Shown: positions 35,563 to 44,250, numbered from the stretch's first letter. The stretch is DNA of 64,000 bases from Flavobacterium sp. (GCA_027484725.1 JAIXSK010000014.1:90323-154322); one strand, 5' to 3'. Numbers and translations are program-made. The notes: generated by a model not told the origin, from the letters alone.

Positions 35563-36145
35563 TTTCGGGGACATTTTCATCAATCTTGAAAAAGAAAAAG
35601 CAGTTCAAGAATTTAAAAAACTAGGGCTTGATGGCCCAAATGACGAATTGCTGATGATGAACGATCAGTTTGAAAAAGGTCAGATTTCAGAAATGGAGTT
35701 TATTGAAGGTTTTCAGAAGTTTATTCCGCAGGCTGATTTACTTGAAATCAGAAAAGCTTGGAATGCAGTTATTGGCGAATTTCCGTTGTATCGATTGGAA
35801 TTTTTACAAATGCTTTCAAAAAAATACCGCCTTTTTTTATTGACCAATACTGATTCTATTCACATCAATCGCTTTGAACACATGGTAGGCATGTCTTTTT
35901 TTAGCGACTTTTATCAGTGTTTTGAAAAAGTGTATTACTCATATGAAATGGGAATGCGCAAACCCGACCCGGCCATTTTTAGCTATATTTTGCGCAAACA
36001 CGATTTATCGCCCAAACGAACTTTGTTTGTAGACGACAAAAAAGAAAACACCGATGCCGCAGCTTCATTGGGTATTCATGTATGGAATCTTCAAGTCGGA
36101 AAAGAAGATGTGGTAGATTTATTCGAGAAAAAAATTCTGGTTTAA
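35540..36145 (+). CDS. HAD-superfamily hydrolase (YihX-like)
   Basis: 201 residues. N-terminal motif I is IIFDFGDIFINL, the DxG variant found in YihX and epoxide-hydrolase-N-type phosphatases; motif II is LLTNTDS; motif III/IV region is KPDPAIFSYIL then LFVDDKKENTDAA. These enzymes remove phosphate from sugars or cofactors. In this position, overlapping ribD by 23 nt, it is a plausible candidate for the missing phosphatase acting on the RibD product before lumazine synthase, but that is inference. Confidence 0.88.
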   Translation: MINTIIFDFGDIFINLEKEKAVQEFKKLGLDGPNDELLMMNDQFEKGQISEMEFIEGFQKFIPQADLLEIRKAWNAVIGEFPLYRLEFLQMLSKKYRLFLLTNTDSIHINRFEHMVGMSFFSDFYQCFEKVYYSYEMGMRKPDPAIFSYILRKHDLSPKRTLFVDDKKENTDAAASLGIHVWNLQVGKEDVVDLFEKKILV

Positions 36146-36148
36146 AGC

Positions 36149-36760
36149 TTGGAAGAACGCGACACCTACAAAACCATCGCCGCACCTTCAGAAGAAATTC
36201 TGTTCAAGGAAAAAAACAGTAAATTTTTTGGTTACGCCTTTCCGATACAGTCTGAATCTGAAGTCAAACAGCTCATTGATCCGCTTAGAAAAAAACACTT
36301 CAACGCGGTTCATTTTTGTTATGCTTTTCAGATCGGAACCGACAAATTAAGCTTTAGAGCCAACGATGACGGAGAACCTTCAAACAGTGCCGGAGCCCCC
36401 ATTTACGGGCAAATTCAGTCTCATGGCTTGACCAATGTACTAGTAGTAGTAGTGCGTTTTTTTGGCGGAATTAAACTGGGAGTCGGCGGATTGATCTCAG
36501 CCTACAGAACCGCGGCACAAATGACTCTAGAAGCGGCGGAAATTGTTGAAAAAACCATCGATAAACACTTTCAAATTTTGTTTGAATACAAAGACATGAA
36601 CAAAGTGATGCGCATTATTAAAGAGAAAAACCTCAACATCGTATCACAACAAATGGATGAAAAATGCTGTATTGAAATATCCGTCCGCAAAAAAAATGCA
36701 CGCCAAGCTTTTGAAATTTTTGAACAAACTTTTGGCGTTGAAATTAAAATCTTAGACTAA
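36149..36760 (+). CDS. YigZ/IMPACT family protein
   Basis: 203 residues starting at TTG 36149, 3 nt after the HAD stop; no ATG upstream gives a better fit, and EERDTYKTIAAPSEEILFKE is how relatives begin. Conserved: FKEKNSKFFGYAFP, DDGEPSNSAGAPI and VVVVRFFGGIKLGVGGLISAYR. The N-terminal IMPACT domain is followed by a DUF1949-like ferredoxin fold. IMPACT proteins affect translation control in eukaryotes; the bacterial role is unclear. It ends exactly where the convergent thioesterase gene ends. Confidence 0.88.
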   Translation: MEERDTYKTIAAPSEEILFKEKNSKFFGYAFPIQSESEVKQLIDPLRKKHFNAVHFCYAFQIGTDKLSFRANDDGEPSNSAGAPIYGQIQSHGLTNVLVVVVRFFGGIKLGVGGLISAYRTAAQMTLEAAEIVEKTIDKHFQILFEYKDMNKVMRIIKEKNLNIVSQQMDEKCCIEISVRKKNARQAFEIFEQTFGVEIKILD

Positions 36761-37156
36761 CTACATCCCCATCACCTTTTTGATGTATTCAGGGGGAACA
36801 ATCGGACGCCCGGTTTGTGTATCAACAAAGACCAAAATAAATTGAGCAGTTGTTAATAAGTCATTTTGTTCGCTGTGTATCTCACAATCAAATTCAATCT
36901 TTACCGAACTGTAACTTTTAAATCGGGTAGTCACGGTGAGTAAATCATCATAACGCGCAGGTTTTTTATAGTTGAGCGTCATAGAAACTATGGGTAATGC
37001 AATTCCGCTTTCTTCCAAGCTTTTGTATGAAACTCCTTTATTTCTGAGCCATTCCACGCGCCCAATTTCAAAATAAGGAATATAACTGCCGTGATAAACA
37101 ACGCCCATTTGATCAGTTTCTGAATAACGAACGCGCACTTGAATTTGATGTTCCAT
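36761..37156 (-). CDS. Hot-dog fold acyl-CoA thioesterase (4HBT/YbgC-like)
   Basis: 131 residues. The 4HBT pattern is clear: VRYSETDQMGVVYHGSYIPYFEIGRVEWLR (positions 8-37) with the catalytic-region Asp in ETDQMGVVYHG, then KPARYDDLLTVTTRF and ILVFVDTQTGRP. Enzymes of this kind hydrolyse acyl-CoA or acyl-ACP thioesters in the cytoplasm. Substrate chain length cannot be read. It is a single gene, divergent from dnaA and convergent with yigZ with no base between. Confidence 0.9.
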   Translation of the reverse strand: MEHQIQVRVRYSETDQMGVVYHGSYIPYFEIGRVEWLRNKGVSYKSLEESGIALPIVSMTLNYKKPARYDDLLTVTTRFKSYSSVKIEFDCEIHSEQNDLLTTAQFILVFVDTQTGRPIVPPEYIKKVMGM

Positions 37157-37357
37157 GAAACAATAAATAGATTTAAGAAGGATAATTTAAGGATTTAATC
37201 GAGCAATCTTTACAACAATATTTTTAATAAATCAACCCCGATTTTATTTTTTTTTAACGATTTTTGTTCACATATTTGTTACCCCAAATTCTGAGTACGA
37301 ATCGACCGATTCAAGTTGTAAGATAACCTTTAAAAAAAACAAATTTACTAAAATAAT

Positions 37358-38785
37358 ATGAGCAAAACTGCGCAATCAGTATGGGAAAATTGTCTTGCTT
37401 TCATCAAAGATAATATTCAAGAACAGGCTTACAAAACTTGGTTCGAACCAATCAAGTCTGTTGAACTTACTGACAATGCGTTGTACATACAAGTTCCAAG
37501 TAAATTCTTTTATGAATGGCTCGAAGAACACTATGTGAAATTGCTCAAGGTTGCCCTGACCAAAGAACTCGGAAAAAACGCCAAATTGCTCTACAAAATT
37601 AAAATGGAGAACACTTATGGCAACAAACAACCATTTACCGAACAAATTCCCAGCGCTCACAGAACGGCTATGAAACCCCAAGAAGTGGACGCACCTTATA
37701 AAAATTTAAGTCCTGAGCTTAAAAATCCGTTTGTGATTCCGGGTATCAGAAACTTAAAAATTGAATCGCAACTCAATGCGAGTTACAACTTTGACAATTT
37801 CCTAGAAGGTGATTCTAACCGTTTGGCTCGCTCCGCTGGTATGGCTGTAGCGAACAAACCCGGCGGAACTTCGTTTAATCCACTGTTGATTTTTGGTGGT
37901 GTCGGACTCGGAAAAACGCACTTGGCGCACGCTATTGGTGTTGAAATCAAAGATAAATATCCAGAAAAAACCGTTTTGTATATCTCAGCCGAGGTATTCA
38001 CACAACAATATATTGATTCCGTCAAGAAAAACAACCGCAACGACTTCATTCATTTCTATCAACTCATCGATGTGTTGATTATTGATGATGTTCAATTTTT
38101 ATCCGGAAAATCAGGAACGCAAGATGTGTTTTTCCATATTTTTAACTATTTGCACCAAAACGGCAAGCAAGTAATTTTAACTTCGGATAAAGCTCCGGTA
38201 GACATGCAAGACATTGAGCAACGCTTACTTTCTCGCTTCAAATGGGGTTTGTCGGCTGAATTGCACCAACCGGATTACGAAACCAGAATTTCGATCCTCA
38301 AAAATATCTTGTACAGAGACGGTGTAGATATGCCTGATGAAATCATTGAGTATGTTGCGCGCAACATCAAAAGCAATGTACGCGAACTTGAAGGTGCTAT
38401 TATTTCATTGATTGCTCAATCGTCTTTCAACAAAAAAGAAGTGACCTTAGAGCTGGCCAAACAAGTAGTTGAGAAATTCGTTAAGAATGTCAAACGCGAA
38501 ATTTCAATTGAATACATTCAGAAAATTGTTTCAGATTATTTCCAGTTAGACATTGAAGTATTGCAATCAAAAACCAGAAAACGCCACGTGGTTCAAGCGC
38601 GTCAGTTGGCGATGTTCTTTGCCAAGAAATTCACCAAAGCATCATTGGCCAACATTGGCTCACAAATTGGCGACCGAGACCACGCAACCGTATTGCACGC
38701 TTGTAAAACCGTTGATAATTTGGTAGCTACTGATAAGCAATTCAAGAAATTCGTCGAAGACATCCACAAAAAACTATCGCTCTAA
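37358..38785 (+). CDS. dnaA: Chromosomal replication initiator DnaA
   Basis: 475 residues. Domain I (1-85, WENCLAFIKDNIQEQAYKTWF), a short linker, AAA+ domain III with Walker A GGVGLGKT (180-187), Walker B IIDDVQFL (241-248) and the initiator/arginine region (QRLLSRFKWGL, NVRELEGAI), and domain IV with the DNA-binding signature DRDHATVLHACKTV near the C terminus. DnaA melts the origin. No DnaA-box cluster lies in the 200 nt upstream, so oriC is probably not here. It leads an operon with a phosphatase and an RsmI-like methylase. Confidence 0.97.
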   Translation: MSKTAQSVWENCLAFIKDNIQEQAYKTWFEPIKSVELTDNALYIQVPSKFFYEWLEEHYVKLLKVALTKELGKNAKLLYKIKMENTYGNKQPFTEQIPSAHRTAMKPQEVDAPYKNLSPELKNPFVIPGIRNLKIESQLNASYNFDNFLEGDSNRLARSAGMAVANKPGGTSFNPLLIFGGVGLGKTHLAHAIGVEIKDKYPEKTVLYISAEVFTQQYIDSVKKNNRNDFIHFYQLIDVLIIDDVQFLSGKSGTQDVFFHIFNYLHQNGKQVILTSDKAPVDMQDIEQRLLSRFKWGLSAELHQPDYETRISILKNILYRDGVDMPDEIIEYVARNIKSNVRELEGAIISLIAQSSFNKKEVTLELAKQVVEKFVKNVKREISIEYIQKIVSDYFQLDIEVLQSKTRKRHVVQARQLAMFFAKKFTKASLANIGSQIGDRDHATVLHACKTVDNLVATDKQFKKFVEDIHKKLSL

Positions 38786-38786
38786 C

Positions 38787-39254
38787 ATGTCGGTAAAAAT
38801 ACTGATGGTTTGCCTGGGAAATATCTGCCGTTCTCCTTTGGCAGAAGGCATTTTGGCATCAAAACTACCCAAAGACAAATTCAAAATTGATTCGGCCGGA
38901 ACCGGAAGTTGGCACATTGGCAAACAACCTGACCAGCGCTCAATAGCCACTGCTAAAAAAAACGGACTCGATATTTCAGACCAACGCGCACGTCAATTTA
39001 AAACTTCAGATTTTGACAAATTTGATCACATTTTTGTCATGGACAACAGCAACTACAATGATGTGATTGCCCTAGCAAGAACCGAAGAACAAAAAGCCAA
39101 AGTTGATTTGATTTTGAATGCGCTTTTCCCGGGAGAAAATGTTGATGTGCCCGACCCTTATTACGGCTCACAATTTGGTTTTGACAGTGTTTATCAGATG
39201 CTGGATGAAGCCTGCGATAACTTGGCTCAAAAACTCATTGCCCAACATTCATAA
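38787..39254 (+). CDS. Low-molecular-weight protein-tyrosine phosphatase
   Basis: 155 residues, one base after the dnaA stop codon. P-loop CLGNICRS (C9 nucleophile, R15) at the N terminus and the general acid Asp in DVPDPYYGS. The short length is the normal bacterial size. It removes phosphate from protein tyrosines or acts on small phosphates; no tyrosine kinase is nearby. Its place between dnaA and a methylase suggests shared transcription more than a shared pathway. Confidence 0.92.
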   Translation: MSVKILMVCLGNICRSPLAEGILASKLPKDKFKIDSAGTGSWHIGKQPDQRSIATAKKNGLDISDQRARQFKTSDFDKFDHIFVMDNSNYNDVIALARTEEQKAKVDLILNALFPGENVDVPDPYYGSQFGFDSVYQMLDEACDNLAQKLIAQHS

Positions 39255-39258
39255 ATAT

Positions 39259-39978
39259 ATGGAGCCAACCAATTTGGGAAAACTGTACATGATTCCGGTA
39301 CCGCTGGGTGAAAATGACCCGGCTCAAGTTTTGGCCCCAACCATCAAAGCAACCATTGCCCGCATAGATGACTTTATTGTTGAGAACGAAAAAACAGCGC
39401 GCAAGTTTATCAAACGCATCCATCCGGAAAAAGTTCAGTCAAGCCTTAGATTAATCAGCCTGAACAAACATACCCAACCCGAAGAACTTTTATCTATGTT
39501 GCAACCATGCCTAAACGGTCATGATTTGGGTATTATGAGTGAATCTGGTTGCCCGGGTGTGGCCGATCCGGGTGCAATTTTGGTCAAGATGGCGCATCAA
39601 AAAGGCATACAAGTAGTTCCGCTTGTGGGGCCATCCTCAATTTTGTTGGCACTGATGGCTTCGGGCATGAACGGACAAAGTTTTGCTTTTAACGGCTATT
39701 TACCGATTGATAAATCTGAAAAAAAAGCAGCGTTGAAATTTTATGAGCGATTGTCAGCCGAGAAAAATCAATCACAGATATTCATTGAAACTCCGTATCG
39801 CAACCACAAATTACTCGATGATTTAACGCAGACTTTACAGCCCAATACGCTGTTGTGCATTGCCGCTGACATTACCCTTGAAACCGAGTTGATTAAAACA
39901 CAGCGCGTACAAGATTGGAAGAAATCAAAAATAGATATTGATAAACGACCGGCCATTTTTATCATTCATAAAGACTAA
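39259..39978 (+). CDS. RsmI-like SAM-dependent methyltransferase
   Basis: 239 residues from ATG 39259 (MEPTNLGKLYMIPVPLG), 4 nt after the phosphatase stop; a longer frame from 39118 lies inside the phosphatase gene and is rejected. Tetrapyrrole-methylase fold: LYMIPVPLGENDP, then SESGCPGVADPGAILV and QVVPLVGPSSILLALMASG, FNGYLPIDKSEK and IFIETPYRN. This is the pattern of RsmI, which 2'-O-methylates C1402 of 16S rRNA, but the N terminus diverges (GENDPAQVL in place of GNLxD), so it may be a paralogue with another target. Confidence 0.85.
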   Translation: MEPTNLGKLYMIPVPLGENDPAQVLAPTIKATIARIDDFIVENEKTARKFIKRIHPEKVQSSLRLISLNKHTQPEELLSMLQPCLNGHDLGIMSESGCPGVADPGAILVKMAHQKGIQVVPLVGPSSILLALMASGMNGQSFAFNGYLPIDKSEKKAALKFYERLSAEKNQSQIFIETPYRNHKLLDDLTQTLQPNTLLCIAADITLETELIKTQRVQDWKKSKIDIDKRPAIFIIHKD

Positions 39979-39983
39979 ACATT

Positions 39984-40087
39984 CGGCCGCGCGCGAAGGA
40001 TGGCAGCAGAAATCATTTTGCAAAAATTGAGGCTACGAGATTTTTGTAAAATATTGACGCGAACAGCCTGACCCGTAGGGACGCGCA
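39984..40087 (+). repeat. GC-rich intergenic repeat, copy 1
   Basis: Just after the methylase stop. GC-rich start, GGCAGC (40002-40007), an imperfect inverted repeat TTTTGCAAAAAT / ATTTTTGTAAAA (about 40017-40051), then a 22-nt core at 40059-40080 starting GCGAACAGCC and ending CCGTAGGG. The core recurs at 47538-47559 with two C/T changes. Confidence 0.7.
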
Positions 40088-40090
40088 CAA

Positions 40091-40120
40091 AAAAACCTGC
40101 TGGTGAGCAGGCTTTGTTTT
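40091..40120. terminator. Bidirectional terminator
   Basis: CCTGCT / AGCAGG stem (40096-40101, 40106-40111) with A-run before and T-rich run after, between the convergent methylase and lysozyme-like genes. Confidence 0.8.
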
Positions 40121-40753
40121 TTATATTTTGGCATTGCTGTTGGCAACGATTCCGGCAGTTTCGTATCCGGCAAAGTCTCGCATATAACTTTTGACCGACG
40201 AGCCATACTGATCGTGGCACTTCTTTTTACCTTGACTATTCAAGAATCGCTTGACGGAACGCGTTCCGCCCAAATGAGCCGCCGCTAGAATTCCGGATTC
40301 AGTGATTTTGACTCCGGCGATGGTTTGCCCTTCAAACTCATTGATTTCATCTTGCAAATCGGCTTTGTTTTTAGACAATAAAGTAATGAAGGCTTTTTCT
40401 TGAAGCTTTGGATTTCTGAGAAAAGCCGCACTGTCATGAATACCAATAGATGCCAGCGCATCGCGTCCGAATTGGTATTTACCCATATAGCCGAGTGAAT
40501 TGATTTTGTGGTATTTGCCTTGAGATTCTTTAAAGGCGAGTGCTTCTTTGAAGCCGATGAAAAATTTGCCGGTAAATGGCACTTTTAAGTGGTTGTAATC
40601 CTGCGGGTTTTGCGAAGGAAATACATAAGACATTTCATGGGATACGTCAGTGCTGTTACCGTAAAGATTGTAAGAATCTGATGGTTTAAAGCCCGAGCTC
40701 AGAACCGTGATGATTAAAGCTACACTGCCGCAAAAAATCCATTTTTTTATCAT
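40121..40753 (-). CDS. Lysozyme/transglycosylase-like protein
   Basis: 210 residues. The N terminus has a membrane-spanning or signal segment (WIFCGSVALIITVLSSG). From about residue 70 the sequence resembles a soluble lytic transglycosylase/lysozyme fold: ALAFKESQGKYHKINSLGYMGKYQFG with a candidate catalytic Glu (FKES), then a helical part with ESGILAAAHLGGTRSVKRFL. It would cut glycan strands in the periplasm, or bind them. Proteins like this are often labelled only peptidoglycan-binding. Next to the DUF2279-mltG group on the same strand, 98 nt apart. Confidence 0.68.
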   Translation of the reverse strand: MIKKWIFCGSVALIITVLSSGFKPSDSYNLYGNSTDVSHEMSYVFPSQNPQDYNHLKVPFTGKFFIGFKEALAFKESQGKYHKINSLGYMGKYQFGRDALASIGIHDSAAFLRNPKLQEKAFITLLSKNKADLQDEINEFEGQTIAGVKITESGILAAAHLGGTRSVKRFLNSQGKKKCHDQYGSSVKSYMRDFAGYETAGIVANSNAKI

Positions 40754-40851
40754 AAGATGGTTTTCTTTTCAGTCTGTCACCCCGAAAAATTTCTGCGCTG
40801 CAAATGTACGATATAAAATAGAATATTGAATATCAATAAGTTAATTTTTTT

Positions 40852-41763
40852 CTAAAAATAAATCCCTCTGAATTTGAAGTCTCCACGCTCAGTGAGTTCA
40901 AGGGTTGGCGCCGGAATTTTTAGGGTGTTAAAAACCTCAAAAACGGTTTTAAGTACGTGGGATTTGGTTTTGATTTTGGTCAAATCGACATCAAAACTCA
41001 AATAAAACTGTCGAAATCTTTCTGATTCCGGAAGAAAAACGGTGTTGACCAATTCATCATTTCCGGTAATCATTCCTTCGGCACCATAACCCACAGCCAC
41101 ATTGAGCCAAGCGGGAATTTTGCTGTTTTTGGCAAACGAGTGCAAGTTAATCGACAGCCAATAGGTTTGTCCGTTGTAATCTTTGAGCAATTGTTCAGGG
41201 TAGTTGCTTCCTAAAACAGAAGGCCGCGCTGAAGCATAAGGTGTGGTGTGGAATGAAAATTTCGGAATAATGCGCTGCTCTTTCCAGGCGAGTTCTTGTG
41301 CCAAATACAAACCGGTTCCGGCGGCATTGGCAGCAACATCTCCTAACGATGCGCCCCATTGTGCAGAATATCCATCCATGATTTCAACCACAGATAAAAA
41401 AGCAAAACCTGTAGTAGCGCCATACCAGAGTTGACTTTTGCGACTGGCTCCGCTCCATTGCCAAGCATTTTTACCAAGGCTTCCTAAATGATAGGCTGAA
41501 AAAACATGGCCGGCTTTATCCATTTGCAACCACTCAGCATTGTCGTTGATGGTGTGAAAGTGAGTGCGCGGATAATCAGCATACCAGGTTTGGTTGAGCG
41601 CTATGAGTATGCCTGCAGAAAGCGCTGCCTGAGAAACAACTACTGCATTGCGACGCGATTTTTGAAGTGAATCAGCAGGTTTTAAAAAAGAATCTAAACG
41701 ACTTTGCGCCCAATGATTTTGAACAGAGAGCAAAAACAAAACTATGAGCAATGCTCTTTTCAT
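40852..41763 (-). CDS. DUF2279 family protein
   Basis: 303 residues from ATG 41763 (MKRALLIVLFLLSVQNHWAQ, a signal peptide), 2 nt after mltG; the longer frame from 41796 overlaps mltG. Family pattern: LQMDKAGHVFSAYHLG and EIMDGYSAQWGASLGDVAANAAGTGLYLAQEL, which are hydrophobic and may lie in or on the membrane. The C-terminal third has strand-like segments (YWLSINLHSFAKN, LNVAVGYGAEGM), consistent with an outer-membrane location. Function unknown. Last gene of the dapF-GNAT-mltG operon. Confidence 0.83.
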   Translation of the reverse strand: MKRALLIVLFLLSVQNHWAQSRLDSFLKPADSLQKSRRNAVVVSQAALSAGILIALNQTWYADYPRTHFHTINDNAEWLQMDKAGHVFSAYHLGSLGKNAWQWSGASRKSQLWYGATTGFAFLSVVEIMDGYSAQWGASLGDVAANAAGTGLYLAQELAWKEQRIIPKFSFHTTPYASARPSVLGSNYPEQLLKDYNGQTYWLSINLHSFAKNSKIPAWLNVAVGYGAEGMITGNDELVNTVFLPESERFRQFYLSFDVDLTKIKTKSHVLKTVFEVFNTLKIPAPTLELTERGDFKFRGIYF

Positions 41764-41765
41764 AC

Positions 41766-42809
41766 TTACCGTTTGATACCTTGACTTGAAATCCAAGCTA
41801 CATATTGCTGACGATTGGCCTCGTGCTGCGCCGGAGTAACTGCAAATTCATGGTACCCAAAACGCTTGACACTCGCACAAAAATAGATGTAATCGTGTTT
41901 TTCAGGATTGAGCACCGCATCGAGCGCAGTGATATCGGGCATGGCAATCGGTCCCGGAGGCAAACCTGTATACATATACGTATTGTACGGAGAAACCGTT
42001 GCTAAATCTTTGTTGAGTACGCGTTTGATGACTTGGTTAAAGTCATTCGATTGTAGTTTCACTGCATAAATAACCGTCGGGTCGGCTTCGAGTTTCATGC
42101 CTTTGGCCAAACGATTTAAATATACACCTGCTACTCTGGGACGCTCGTCTTTTTTTACCGTTTCTTTATGAACAATAGAAGCCAATGTAGCCACTTGAAT
42201 AGGTGATAGATTGAGTGCTTTGGCTTTGGCCAGACGCTCATCATCCCAGAACTTGTGGTATTCTTTAAGCATTTTATTGCGGAATTTTTCGGCCGTTGTA
42301 TTCCAGAAAAATTCGTATGAATTCGGCACAAAAATACTCAGAACATTCTCGCGGGTGAATCCGTTTTCTGTCAGGAATTTTTCATCGGTAAAAGCATGGA
42401 GCAAAGCTAAACTATCGGGTTCTATTTGCTGTGCTATGCGTCCGGCAAAGTTCTCTAAGCGTTCTTGGTTGTTGAACGACAACTGAACCGGTACGTTTTG
42501 CCGCAGTGCATTGACAATCTCGTTGCTGTTCATGCCTCTGGTAAGCAAAAACCGACCGGCTTTTTCTTGGCGATTCGGATAGGATTTCTTTTGGGCTACT
42601 TGGTCAAAGCGATCGAGGTCTTGAACATAAGGCTTGATGATTTTTTTGACCGCCTCATAATCAGAATTGCTGGGAATACATACATACACCTGTTGTTCTG
42701 AGAAATTGGTGTTGTCTGAAAAAATGTTGCGATACAACAAATAGCCATAAATCATCAAACCAGTAATGATTAAGACTGAAACAATAGAAATAATTCTTTT
42801 TGGACTCAA
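41766..42809 (-). CDS. mltG: Endolytic murein transglycosylase MltG
   Basis: 347 residues. One N-terminal membrane helix (IISIVSVLIITGLMIYGYLLY), a LysM-like part, then the YceG domain with catalytic E216 in ASIVHKETVKKDERPRVAGVYLNRL and KLEADPTVIYAV, ending NTYMYTGLPPGPIAMPDITALDAVLNP. MltG cuts nascent glycan strands in the inner membrane and sets their length. It lies 22 nt after the GNAT gene and 2 nt before DUF2279, in an operon led by dapF, which makes a wall precursor. Confidence 0.94.
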   Translation of the reverse strand: MSPKRIISIVSVLIITGLMIYGYLLYRNIFSDNTNFSEQQVYVCIPSNSDYEAVKKIIKPYVQDLDRFDQVAQKKSYPNRQEKAGRFLLTRGMNSNEIVNALRQNVPVQLSFNNQERLENFAGRIAQQIEPDSLALLHAFTDEKFLTENGFTRENVLSIFVPNSYEFFWNTTAEKFRNKMLKEYHKFWDDERLAKAKALNLSPIQVATLASIVHKETVKKDERPRVAGVYLNRLAKGMKLEADPTVIYAVKLQSNDFNQVIKRVLNKDLATVSPYNTYMYTGLPPGPIAMPDITALDAVLNPEKHDYIYFCASVKRFGYHEFAVTPAQHEANRQQYVAWISSQGIKR

Positions 42810-42831
42810 AATAATATGCTTTATAATGTAA

Positions 42832-43362
42832 TTATGGAGTGTTTATGAGTTGAAACAAAGCTTCGTCATGAAAGCTACCTCGGGCAAAAATCCATTGCTT
42901 TTTGACCCCTACTTTCTCAAAGCCAAATTTAGCAAAAAGCTGTAAACTCGGTAAGTTGTCTACCGATATATTCGCATAAAGTTGATGCAAGTGCAAATGG
43001 GTAAAGGCATAATCAATTAATAATCCGAGTGCTTCTGAACCAAAACCTTGCTCGTGATGTTCTTGCTTTTGTATGAGAATCCCCACACCTGCTCTTTTGT
43101 GCAACGGATCAAAATCAAATAAATCAATGAGTCCGATGGCTTCTTCGGTTTTGGTGATACAAATAGCCAAACGCAATTGCTTGGCCTGATAAATATCTTG
43201 TTGGGCTTGCTCTAAATATTGACGAATCAAAAATCGGCTGTAAGGTGTTTGAGTGCTGCTGATTTCCCAGATAGATTCATCGTTTTCAATTTGATAGACA
43301 AAATCCAAATCTTCGGGCTCAAGCGCACGCAAATAAACCAAACTTCCGCGGAGTGTTAGCAT
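42832..43362 (-). CDS. GNAT family N-acetyltransferase
   Basis: 176 residues. GNAT features of the RimJ/RimL or SpeG kind: LRGSLVYLRALEPEDLDFVYQIEND at the N terminus, RAGVGILIQKQEHHEQGFGSEALGLLIDYAFTHL with the acetyl-CoA loop (Q-G-F-G-S), and LYANISVDNLPSLQLFAKFGFEKVGVK. It transfers acetyl from acetyl-CoA to an unknown amine. Its start overlaps the end of dapF by 7 nt, so they are translated together. The substrate could be wall-related, but nothing in the sequence shows it. Confidence 0.9.
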   Translation of the reverse strand: MLTLRGSLVYLRALEPEDLDFVYQIENDESIWEISSTQTPYSRFLIRQYLEQAQQDIYQAKQLRLAICITKTEEAIGLIDLFDFDPLHKRAGVGILIQKQEHHEQGFGSEALGLLIDYAFTHLHLHQLYANISVDNLPSLQLFAKFGFEKVGVKKQWIFARGSFHDEALFQLINTP

Positions 43363-44138
43363 GATATTGTACCGTTAAAAACAAAAGTGGCCGGACCCAT
43401 CAGATGCACATTTTGATAGACATTGGCTTGTTTGTTAAAAGAAACTTCGAGTTTTCCGCCTAGAACCCAAATATGAACTTGCTCAGATGTAGTTTTGCCT
43501 GTGGCGTGCATGGCAATAGCTACAGCAGTCGCTCCGGTTCCGCACGAAAGGGTTTCGTCTTCTACACCGCGTTCATAGGTGCGAATGCGAAAAGTGTTGT
43601 CGTTGATTTGCGACACAAAATTGACGTTGCTGCCCGCTTGTCCGTATAAATCGCTGTAGCGAATATCACTCCCTTTCGTTTTAACATTGAGCGAATCTAT
43701 ATCATCAACCATCATTACATGATGCGGCGAACCGGTATTGAGAAATATATAGTCAGGCTGAATATTTACCCTATCTACTGGGGTCATTTCTAGCGAAACT
43801 ATTCCGTGCGCATGCAAAGTAGCATGATGCATTCCATCAACGGCTTCAAAGGCAGCTTGATCTTGAATAATACCCAATTGATGGGCAAAAGCAGTGAGGC
43901 ATCGACCGCCGTTTCCGCACATCGAGCTTAAATTTCCATCTGAATTGTAATAAACCATTTTAAAATGGGCATTTGGGTGGTTTTCGAGTAAAATCAAACC
44001 ATCAGCGCCAATGCCAAAACGGCGATCGCATAAATGTTTGACCAATTCATAGTTTTCTTTCGGAAAAAAAAGCGAACGATTGTCAATCATCACAAAGTCG
44101 TTTCCGGTGCCTTCATACTTGCTAAAGTGAATTTCCAT
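43356..44138 (-). CDS. dapF: Diaminopimelate epimerase
   Basis: 260 residues from ATG 44138 (MEIHFSKYEGTGNDFVMIDN); a TTG three codons earlier is possible but not needed. The two catalytic cysteines are C74 in SSMCGNGGRC and C199 in TLSCGTGATAVA. It interconverts LL- and meso-diaminopimelate for lysine and peptidoglycan. It leads the operon with GNAT, mltG and DUF2279 and has a full promoter 18 nt before its start. Confidence 0.96.
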   Translation of the reverse strand: MEIHFSKYEGTGNDFVMIDNRSLFFPKENYELVKHLCDRRFGIGADGLILLENHPNAHFKMVYYNSDGNLSSMCGNGGRCLTAFAHQLGIIQDQAAFEAVDGMHHATLHAHGIVSLEMTPVDRVNIQPDYIFLNTGSPHHVMMVDDIDSLNVKTKGSDIRYSDLYGQAGSNVNFVSQINDNTFRIRTYERGVEDETLSCGTGATAVAIAMHATGKTTSEQVHIWVLGGKLEVSFNKQANVYQNVHLMGPATFVFNGTISC

Positions 44139-44155
44139 AAGTTGCAAATGAAGCC

Positions 44156-44185
44156 CAAAGTTACAAATAAAACCTACAAGCTCAA
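44156..44185 (-). promoter_or_regulatory. Promoter of the dapF operon
   Basis: On the minus strand TTG (44185-44183), 19-nt spacer, TAACTTTG (44163-44156). Confidence 0.78.
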
Positions 44186-44224
44186 GGAAAGAAAACGCTT
44201 TTCAAAACCGACTATTAATGAAAC

Positions 44225-44250
44225 GTTAAGCCCTGTTAAACGGGCGTTAA
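44225..44250 (+). promoter_or_regulatory. Three GTTAA repeats upstream of the Deg protease
   Basis: GTTAA at 44225, 44235 and 44246, spaced 10 and 11 nt, one helical turn each. The middle also forms GCCC / GGGC inverted halves. The arrangement recalls tandem sites of OmpR-type envelope-stress regulators (for example CpxR, GTAAA-N5-GTAAA). No TAnnTTTG box was found between it and ATG 44333, so the start site is unknown. Confidence 0.5.

Noticed and set aside
37157..37357. Possible oriC upstream of dnaA
   Set aside because: No TTATCCACA-like boxes were found in the 200 nt before dnaA.
39118..39258. Upstream extension of the RsmI-like methylase
   Set aside because: Lies wholly within the phosphatase gene; the methylase fold begins at ATG 39259.
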